Part shown: positions 7,336 through 11,672 of the stretch, in pieces
Numbering within the stretch: the stretch's first letter is position 1
Layout of the letters: each line of letters starts with the position of its first letter
Assembly (NCBI GenBank): GCA_047632595.1
Contig: JBLIDK010000057.1
Location: 1 to 11,672 of the forward strand
Direction of reading: 5' to 3'
DNA length: 11,672 bases
Source: JBLIDK01 sp047632595
Lineage (GTDB): Bacteria; Bacteroidota; Bacteroidia; Sphingobacteriales; Sphingobacteriaceae
The notes under the pieces: generated by a model
What the model was told of the DNA's origin: nothing
The model's input: only the letters and a program-made list of their open reading frames with translations
Databases searched by the model: none
Program-made: the position numbers and the translations under genes

Positions 7336-8180
7336 TGTTTTTCTGCATGATAAGAAGACCTTACTAAAGGGCCGCTTTCAACGTATTTAAATCCCATTTC
7401 AAGTCCGGTCTCTTTGTATTCGGCAAATTGATCTGGGTGAATAAAATCTATCACTTCGTGATGGTTTTTTGTTGGTTGTAAATACTGACCTAATGTAAGC
7501 ACTTGACATCCAACTTCCAGCAAATCATGCATAGATTCTAAAACTTCTTCTTTTTTTTCTCCTAAACCAAGCATTATGCCCGACTTACTTCTAATTCCAG
7601 CGGCGCTTATGTGCTTTATAACCTCTAAACTTCGATCATATTTCGCTTGAATTCTAATCTCTTTAGTTAAGCTACGTACGGTTTCTATATTGTGAGAAAT
7701 AATCTCTGGTTTAACATCAATTAAACGCTGTAAATTCTTTCTGTCGCCTTTAAAATCAGGTATTAAAGTCTCTAAAGTAGTTTCCGGAGAATGTTTTCTA
7801 ACGGCATTCACGGTTTCAGCCCAAATAATACTTCCACCATCCACTAAGTCATCTCTATCTACGGAAGTGATTACGCAATGCTTTACACTCATCAGCTTTA
7901 CAGACTCGGCTACACGCATAGGTTCATTGTAATCAACTCCTATAGGTTTACCAGTTGCTACTGCGCAAAAGGAACATGAGCGAGTGCAGATATTTCCTAG
8001 TATCATAAAAGTGGCAGTACCGGCACCCCAGCATTCCCCCATATTTGGACAGTTACCACTCTCACAAATAGTATGTAATTTATGTTTGTCTACTAAACCC
8101 CTAACGTCACGATACTCCTTACCTGTTGGTAATTTTACCTTAAGCCATTTTGGTTTCTTTTCTTTTATTTCTACGCTCAA
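7326..8180 (-). CDS. lipA: Lipoyl synthase LipA (radical SAM), TTG start
   Basis: LipA inserts two sulfur atoms at C6 and C8 of protein-bound octanoyl chains, producing the lipoyl cofactor of 2-oxoacid dehydrogenases and the glycine cleavage system. The 284-residue length is normal. The auxiliary cluster motif C-x4-C-x5-C is at Cys39/44/50 (ICESGNCPNMGECWG), the radical SAM motif C-x3-C-x2-C at Cys65/69/72 (CTRSCSFC), and the C-terminal RSSYHA, whose Ser ligates the auxiliary cluster, at 274-279. The start at 8180 is TTG. An in-frame TAG lies two codons upstream, and the first in-frame ATG falls after the auxiliary cluster motif, so an ATG start would break the enzyme. The gene follows the barrel-like gene at 8209-8991 by 28 bases, so they are likely co-transcribed. 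I see no lipB here. Confidence 0.96.
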   Translation of the reverse strand: MSVEIKEKKPKWLKVKLPTGKEYRDVRGLVDKHKLHTICESGNCPNMGECWGAGTATFMILGNICTRSCSFCAVATGKPIGVDYNEPMRVAESVKLMSVKHCVITSVDRDDLVDGGSIIWAETVNAVRKHSPETTLETLIPDFKGDRKNLQRLIDVKPEIISHNIETVRSLTKEIRIQAKYDRSLEVIKHISAAGIRSKSGIMLGLGEKKEEVLESMHDLLEVGCQVLTLGQYLQPTKNHHEVIDFIHPDQFAEYKETGLEMGFKYVESGPLVRSSYHAEKHLG

Positions 8181-8208
8181 TTTCTACTCTTTTTAATTTA
8201 ATACAAAA

Positions 8209-8991
8209 CTACCATTTTTTTCCAAGCAAAATGTTGGCATAAAAGGTTAAAAATAATTGTTTGTTCGCATTAGTGGAAATGCAATTTCCAGCGTTGTTAC
8301 AAATTTCGTCAGCCATTATTGGAACTTTATCAGCAAATAAATCCATTGTTGTTCCAACTTCAAGTGCTTTTATACGTTCATCAGACTTACTCCAGTCAAA
8401 ATGCAAACCTGCTTTGACAAATACTCCTGGGTGGTAAGTAGTTTCATTTAGCCCATTGCTAAAGCCTGCCGAACCTAAAATATCAAAAGGATTATGTATT
8501 CCTGGGTTGTACTTTACAACATCAGGTTGATCAAATAAAGGGTTTTTATCTGGCGCCCAATATTGTATATAATTTGGTTTAGCTAGTCCTGCGGTATGAC
8601 CAACTAAAAAGTTCCCTCTTACTTCAACACCATCTTTAAATGATTTGTCAAAGAGTAATTTGTCGGACCCAACGCCAATCCTAACAACGTAAAAAGTATT
8701 TAACCTCGCAAAAACGTAAGACTTTGCATTTTGTACAATTGGGTTTACTATTTTAACTTCTCTTGGGTGCTTTAAACGAGCGAAATTAAATTCATAGTTA
8801 ACCTTGACGTCCTTAATAGAGTATTTGGTGTAACGCGCTATTAGGCCCCACCCGTTGTTGTGAATAAAGCCACCGCCACTAAATTCCTTGATAAATAAAG
8901 TTCTTGTATCATCAGGAATATAACCCTGCCCATACGTTTGAAGAAACGCTAGAAGAATTATTACGGATGAAATTACTTTTTTTACGGACAT
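8209..8991 (-). CDS. Uncharacterised exported protein, probable outer-membrane beta-barrel, upstream of lipA
   Basis: A 260-residue protein with a clear signal peptide (MSVKKVISSVIILLAFLQTYGQ, cut about residue 22, shown here only to mark its extent). The rest alternates polar and hydrophobic residues with many aromatics (GGGFIHNNGWGLIARYTKY, then LNTFYVVRIGVG, FLVGHTAGLAKPNYIQYW, GVFVKAGLHFDW). It ends in LFLTFYANILLGKKW, with a terminal aromatic residue as in many outer-membrane barrels. There is no lipobox and no T9SS tail. I remember similar proteins as conserved hypotheticals in Bacteroidota, but no experimental function. It is the first gene of a likely operon with lipA, although nothing in it suggests a lipoylation enzyme. 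An internal Cys pair (CNNAGNC, near 228-234) might form a disulfide in a surface loop. Confidence 0.8.
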   Translation of the reverse strand: MSVKKVISSVIILLAFLQTYGQGYIPDDTRTLFIKEFSGGGFIHNNGWGLIARYTKYSIKDVKVNYEFNFARLKHPREVKIVNPIVQNAKSYVFARLNTFYVVRIGVGSDKLLFDKSFKDGVEVRGNFLVGHTAGLAKPNYIQYWAPDKNPLFDQPDVVKYNPGIHNPFDILGSAGFSNGLNETTYHPGVFVKAGLHFDWSKSDERIKALEVGTTMDLFADKVPIMADEICNNAGNCISTNANKQLFLTFYANILLGKKW

Positions 8992-9053
8992 TGTTTTTAA
9001 AAAATCAACTACATTGCTAACTACAAGAGTAACAAAAATGTTTTTAAAATTCT

Positions 9054-9458
9054 ATGAATAAATACAAAACCACCTATTTGGGTGACTTAAGAACTGAGAG
9101 CATTCATCTAGAATCTACTTCAAAAATGCTTTCTGATGCACCAAAAGACAACCAAGGTGAAGGAATTTATTTTTCACCAACAGATTTACTTGCAACCTCA
9201 TTAACCCAATGCATGGTTACCATAATGGCCATAAAGTGCAAGGCAGCGGGCATTAAATTTACAAAATGTGAAGCACTTACTCAAAAAGTAATGGGTGAAA
9301 ATCCAAGAAGAATCACCGAAATTTTTGTTGTGCTTGATTTTGAAAAGAATTTTTACTCCGATAAAGACAAAAAACACATTGAAAATGCAGCCTTAAACTG
9401 CCCAGTTTTCAAGAGCATTCACCCTGATATTAAAGTTGATGTGAAGTTTAACTATTAA
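9054..9458 (+). CDS. OsmC family peroxiredoxin-like protein
   Basis: OsmC/Ohr proteins reduce organic hydroperoxides with a pair of cysteines, acting as dimers in the cytoplasm. This 134-residue protein has the family length and both thiols in context: Cys53 in LLATSLTQCMVTIM, on the central helix, and Cys116 in AALNCPVFKSI. The preceding DAPKDNQGEGIYFSPTDL segment is also characteristic. Two extra cysteines (62, 72) are not part of the usual pair. It resembles the general OsmC/YhfA-like branch more than Ohr, so its substrate is uncertain. ATG 9054 is chosen because the protein begins at the usual family start. It diverges from the barrel-like gene across 62 bases, and its stop overlaps the end of ytxJ, which runs toward it, by 11 bases. 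No terminator is visible. Confidence 0.9.
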   Translation: MNKYKTTYLGDLRTESIHLESTSKMLSDAPKDNQGEGIYFSPTDLLATSLTQCMVTIMAIKCKAAGIKFTKCEALTQKVMGENPRRITEIFVVLDFEKNFYSDKDKKHIENAALNCPVFKSIHPDIKVDVKFNY

Positions 9459-9783
9459 CTGAAGTAGGAATGCTGTCAATTGAAATCTCACCATGAGATG
9501 CATTGTAGATACATTTACCGTTTTCAATTAATAAAACCTGAGGAGATTGGTGAAAAACACCAAAATCATCTGCAATTTTATTCGAGATGTCTCTAAATGA
9601 AATTAAATCGAGATAATAAGGGGTAAAATTTAACGACTCTGTATAATCTGATTGAAAGCTTCGTTTGGCCATCATACTAACAGAGCAACGAGTGCTGTGT
9701 TTAAAGATCAAAACAGGTTTTTTGTTCGACTCTTCAACTATTTCTTGAAGCTGCGAAATATTATTTAAGATTTTCCAATTCAT
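9448..9783 (-). CDS. ytxJ: Monothiol bacilliredoxin-like protein YtxJ (BrxC)
   Basis: A 111-residue thioredoxin-fold protein of the YtxJ/BrxC family, which in bacillithiol-making bacteria removes bacillithiol from S-bacillithiolated proteins in the cytoplasm. The signature is clear: VLIFKHSTRCSVSMMAKRSF (24-43) with active Cys33, YLDLISFRDISNKIADDFGV, and QSPQVLLIENGK with the cis-Pro at 81. The motif is TRCSVS rather than CxxC, so a monothiol mechanism is expected. A second Cys (91, in GKCIYN) lies after the fold core. Its ATG overlaps the stop of the preceding micro-lipoprotein in an ATGA junction, so the two are translationally coupled. It is the last gene of the TPR-ribH operon. The presence of YtxJ suggests, but does not prove, that the organism makes bacillithiol; no bshABC gene is in the window. 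Confidence 0.9.
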   Translation of the reverse strand: MNWKILNNISQLQEIVEESNKKPVLIFKHSTRCSVSMMAKRSFQSDYTESLNFTPYYLDLISFRDISNKIADDFGVFHQSPQVLLIENGKCIYNASHGEISIDSIPTSVNS

Positions 9784-9920
9784 ACTACTAACGTAACAAC
9801 GGGAGTAGAAGAAAGTTTCCCTAAACTAGGGCAAGATTCTCTTTTACCAGCGCAAGAACTTAATATTCCAAGAATGAATACTGAAGTAATTAGAATTGTG
9901 ATAAAAGATTTTGATTTCAT
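9780..9920 (-). CDS. Micro-lipoprotein B with SSCA-x4-SCP motif
   Basis: A 46-residue product starting at ATG 9920. A basic start and hydrophobic core (residues 6-20) lead to lipobox ILSSC with Cys23, leaving a mature lipopeptide of only about 24 residues. A second Cys (30) is followed by Pro. A longer frame reaches back to 10040, but that part lies inside the neighbouring gene and would bury the signal peptide, so the inner ATG is preferred. The start is one base after the stop of micro-lipoprotein A and the stop forms ATGA with ytxJ, so all three are coupled. It shares the SSCAxxxxSCP register with protein A and looks like a diverged tandem copy. I do not recognise a function. Anchoring in the envelope, with the second Cys as a possible thiol switch, is inference. 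Confidence 0.7.
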   Translation of the reverse strand: MKSKSFITILITSVFILGILSSCAGKRESCPSLGKLSSTPVVTLVV

Positions 9921-9921
9921 G

Positions 9922-10104
9922 TTAGTATAATCTGCTTCCGTTTCCAGATCTTCTTTTGTCGATTGATTTGGCTGAAAAATTGCTTTTCTTAATTGAACCA
10001 CCACCACCATATGCAGGACATGAAGGGCCTTGTGATGCACAAGAACTCATAAACATCGCTACTAAAAATGATGCTGCTAAAATAAATATTACGTTTCGAT
10101 TCAT
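9922..10104 (-). CDS. Micro-lipoprotein A with SSCA-x4-SCP motif
   Basis: A 60-residue product starting at ATG 10104, 24 bases after the ribH stop. It has a basic start, a hydrophobic core (5-18) and a Bacteroidota-style lipobox MSSC with Cys22 as the lipidated residue. The mature part of about 39 residues has a second Cys (29) followed by Pro, a run of four Gly (33-36), then a basic Ser-rich tail with KKS, DKRR and final SRLY. The spacing from the lipidated Cys to the SCP motif is identical to that in micro-lipoprotein B, next downstream. Tiny Cys-Pro lipoproteins of this kind occur in Flavobacteriia as hypotheticals, from memory. No function is known. The basic tail could bind nucleic acid, LPS phosphate or peptidoglycan; this is inference only. 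Confidence 0.72.
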   Translation of the reverse strand: MNRNVIFILAASFLVAMFMSSCASQGPSCPAYGGGGSIKKSNFSAKSIDKRRSGNGSRLY

Positions 10105-10128
10105 ATTAATTGTGAATTTACTAAAAAA

Positions 10129-10623
10129 TTATAGGTTTAGACTCTTGTTTAATGCAATCATCTTAATAATTGTTACAGAAGCTTCCTCTCCTTTGTTGCC
10201 ATGAATGCCTCCAGATCGTGCTTGAGCCTGCTCTAGGTTATTGGTAGTCAGAACGCCAAATGCAACAGGAACATTGTGCTTTAAGCTACAATTAGTTATA
10301 CCCTGGGCAGTTGCATCGCATATAAAATCAAAATGTTTGGTTTCGCCTTGTATTACACAACCAATACAAATTACTCCGTCAACAGCATTTTTATTTAATA
10401 TAATATTTGCGGCTTGGGGTAGTTCTAAAGTTCCAGGCACATAATGGACGGAGATAGCAGATTTATCGGCACCTCTTTCAATAAGTTCGTTATATGCACC
10501 TTCAGCTAAGCTGTGTGTAATTTCTGAATTCCATTCAGAAACTACCAATGCAATAGCCATACCTTCTGCCGAGGGGATGTCCATATGCGAAAAATCACTT
10601 AAATTTTTGAGAGTACTAGCCAT
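10129..10623 (-). CDS. ribH: 6,7-dimethyl-8-ribityllumazine synthase
   Basis: RibH condenses 5-amino-6-ribitylaminouracil with dihydroxybutanone phosphate, the penultimate step of riboflavin synthesis, in a pentameric or icosahedral cytoplasmic assembly. The 164-residue protein has the expected elements: VVSEWN (27-32, Trp at the pyrimidine site), VPGTLELP (62-69), GCVIQGETKHFDF (88-100, catalytic His97), AFGVLTTNNLEQAQARSG (121-138, phosphate-binding Arg136) and HGNKGEEA (141-148). The ATG overlaps the TPR gene stop by eight bases (ATGGCTAG), so translation is coupled to it. No other rib gene is in the window and no FMN riboswitch is seen, so supply is probably constitutive with this operon. 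Confidence 0.97.
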   Translation of the reverse strand: MASTLKNLSDFSHMDIPSAEGMAIALVVSEWNSEITHSLAEGAYNELIERGADKSAISVHYVPGTLELPQAANIILNKNAVDGVICIGCVIQGETKHFDFICDATAQGITNCSLKHNVPVAFGVLTTNNLEQAQARSGGIHGNKGEEASVTIIKMIALNKSLNL

Positions 10624-11296
10624 TTTGGCTTTTTGCTTGTGCGCGTGCGATTAATGCAGCAACGTTTCTTGACTCTGCACTTTCATTAAACTCCTTTTGC
10701 AGAATTTTATAAGTGTCAATTGCTTTTGAATAGTTTCCTAATTCTTCTTGCGCTAGACCTAATCTTAATAAATAGATTGGCGCAGTGAATTTATTTTTAG
10801 AATTAGCATAAACCTTTGAATAATATTCAGCTGCTGCTTTAATGTCGTTCAATTCTGAATAAGCATCGCCAATACCACCTAAAGCTAAAGATGAAACTAT
10901 TTCATCATCACTATCAAAATCTTTTAAATTCTCAATGGCTAAATCAAACTCTCCAGTTTTTAAATAAGCCATTCCTAAATAGTAGTGTGCAAGATTTCCT
11001 GCTGTAGTACTGCCATATTCTTCAATAATTTCTACTAAACCTGGGTAAGTACCATCGCCGTTAATTGCTTTGTTCAGTGAATCTTTTTCAAAATAAGAGA
11101 CGGCAACAAACATTTGTGCTTGCGCTTCATCTTGTTTTGGCTGTAACACATATTTATTAAAACCAAAAACAGCAACTGCAATAACCGCTAGGCCACCCAA
11201 TACCATTCCAATTTTTTGTTTGTTATTCTCTACAAACTGCTCTGCTTTGCCTAGTTGTTCTGTAACAACATCTTGCTCAATGTTCTTTTTACTCAT
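10616..11296 (-). CDS. Membrane-anchored TPR protein (YfgM-like)
   Basis: A 226-residue protein with a short charged cytoplasmic N-terminus, one membrane helix (about 29-47, GMVLGGLAVIAVAVFGF) and a periplasmic part of TPR-like helix pairs. Repeats are visible at about 98-126 (AHYYLGMAYLKTGEFDLAIENL), then SSLALGGIGDAYSELNDIKA with AAEYYSKVYA, and YLLRLGLAQEELGNYSKAID. The layout matches YfgM-like inner-membrane proteins, which in proteobacteria associate with the SecYEG/PpiD chaperone network. The same job here is inference, and a general scaffold role is equally possible. It is the first gene of the operon with ribH, the two micro-lipoproteins and ytxJ, and it diverges from recF. The ATG at 11296 lies about 20 bases downstream of a good promoter candidate. 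Confidence 0.88.
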   Translation of the reverse strand: MSKKNIEQDVVTEQLGKAEQFVENNKQKIGMVLGGLAVIAVAVFGFNKYVLQPKQDEAQAQMFVAVSYFEKDSLNKAINGDGTYPGLVEIIEEYGSTTAGNLAHYYLGMAYLKTGEFDLAIENLKDFDSDDEIVSSLALGGIGDAYSELNDIKAAAEYYSKVYANSKNKFTAPIYLLRLGLAQEELGNYSKAIDTYKILQKEFNESAESRNVAALIARAQAKSQNG

Positions 11297-11316
11297 CTTT
11301 TAATCTAATTGAAATG

Positions 11317-11346
11317 CAAAAATACATTTTTACTATATACTTTCAA
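11317..11346 (-). promoter_or_regulatory. Candidate promoter for the TPR-ribH-lipoprotein-ytxJ operon
   Basis: On the minus strand TATTTTTG (11317-11324) matches TAnnTTTG exactly and TTG (11344-11346) lies 19 bases upstream. Its -33 element overlaps that of the divergent recF promoter candidate. Confidence 0.55.
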
Positions 11347-11370
11347 TTGCTTTTAAATGCAATATCTTAG
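11341..11370 (+). promoter_or_regulatory. Candidate promoter for recF
   Basis: TTTC (11341-11344) and TATCTTAG (11363-11370), each one base off the Bacteroidota consensus, are 18 bases apart. Transcription would start only a few bases before the recF ATG at 11381, giving an almost leaderless message. The element overlaps the opposing operon promoter. Confidence 0.4.
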
Positions 11371-11380
11371 CAAATTGAAA

Positions 11381-11672
11381 ATGTATCTCAAAAATCTGTC
11401 AATTATTAACTTCAGAAACCATGGCCAAGCGGAGCTGGAATTTTCTGAAAAAGTAAACTGCATTACTGGTAAAAATGGTGCGGGAAAGACAAATATTTTA
11501 GAAGCAATTCATTACCTTTCGCTTACAAAAAGCTCAAATAATCCTATTGATTCACAGCAAATTAACTACGAGCAAAATTTCTTTGTCGTTGAAGGCAGCT
11601 TTGTAAAAGACGCAGAGGAAATCGCTATATTTTGTGGAGTAAAAAAGAATGCAAAAAAGCAATTTAAAAGGT
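11381..11672 (+). CDS. recF: DNA replication and repair protein RecF, N-terminal part
   Basis: The frame opens at ATG 11381 and runs off the right edge after 97 residues; the full protein is usually about 360. It begins MYLKNLSIINFRNH, the usual RecF first strand and FRN motif, followed by the Walker A loop GKNGAGKTN (30-38) and LEAIHYLSLTKS. RecF is an SMC-like ATPase that helps load RecA at single-strand gaps, with RecO and RecR. The Walker B and signature motifs lie beyond the window. Its neighbourhood next to a TPR gene and ribH, rather than dnaA-dnaN, is one I remember as common in Flavobacteriales. The missing part is a window boundary effect, not a mutation. Confidence 0.95.
   Translation, partial: MYLKNLSIINFRNHGQAELEFSEKVNCITGKNGAGKTNILEAIHYLSLTKSSNNPIDSQQINYEQNFFVVEGSFVKDAEEIAIFCGVKKNAKKQFKR

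Noticed and set aside
8992..9053. Promoter-like fragments between the divergent barrel-like gene and the OsmC gene (TACTCTTG on minus at 9024-9031, TACATTGC on plus at 9010-9017).
   Set aside because: Each deviates from TAnnTTTG and lacks a -33 element at the right distance. Promoters must exist here, but I cannot place them.
9038..9061. A seven-codon frame (ATG to TAA) overlapping the OsmC start in another frame, considered as a leader peptide.
   Set aside because: It is very short, has no regulatory codon pattern, and is expected by chance in AT-rich DNA.
9485..9499. A six-pair hairpin (ATCTCA, three-base loop, TGAGAT) near the OsmC-ytxJ junction, considered as a terminator.
   Set aside because: It lies inside the ytxJ coding region, is short, and has no T run on either strand.
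9921..10040. A longer version of micro-lipoprotein B starting at 10040.
   Set aside because: The added part overlaps micro-lipoprotein A out of frame, is His- and Val-rich noise, and would bury the lipoprotein signal that begins at 9920.
10105..10128. The short gap after ribH, checked for a terminator or FMN riboswitch fragment.
   Set aside because: Only 24 AT-rich bases with no stem are present, so read-through into the micro-lipoproteins is expected.

Overview
The window reads as chromosomal core DNA of a low-GC Bacteroidota bacterium, most likely in or near Flavobacteriales. Four signs support this: a type IX secretion (T9SS) C-terminal sorting domain on a large surface protein, a YtxJ-type bacilliredoxin, promoter-like elements fitting the Bacteroidota pattern (TTTG, about 19 bases, TAnnTTTG), and starts preceded by A-rich DNA rather than Shine-Dalgarno sequences. 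I see no RNA gene, CRISPR array, insertion sequence, phage gene or sign of recent transfer. The family and order assignment comes from gene content and remembered family features, not from a search.

Left block (1-2616, minus strand). lpxK (lipid A 4'-kinase), a trimeric-type purine nucleoside phosphorylase, and an exported choice-of-anchor B (LVIVD-repeat) protein cut by the left edge form a tight, overlapping operon read leftward. Its promoter lies back to back with that of a plus-strand L-glutamate-gamma-semialdehyde dehydrogenase gene (2735-4366), which ends at a strong intrinsic terminator.

Central block (4497-8991, minus strand). A T9SS-exported protein of about 895 residues with Asp-box (sortilin/sialidase-like) repeats has its own promoter candidate and terminator. 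Upstream of it, an uncharacterised outer-membrane-barrel-like gene precedes lipA (lipoyl synthase).

Right block (9054-11672). An OsmC-family peroxidase gene (plus) converges with a five-gene minus-strand operon: a membrane-anchored TPR protein, ribH (lumazine synthase), two tiny lipoproteins that look like tandem paralogues, and ytxJ. This operon diverges from recF, which runs off the right edge. The two promoter candidates there overlap.

No intergenic stretch exceeds 300 bases; the longest is 4367-4551, which holds two facing terminators. Most of the window is ordinary housekeeping. The points most worth a second look are the paired Cys-containing micro-lipoproteins coupled to a bacilliredoxin, the lipA-linked barrel protein of unknown function, unusual purine-site residues in the phosphorylase, and two genes (lpxK, lipA) that appear to start with TTG.
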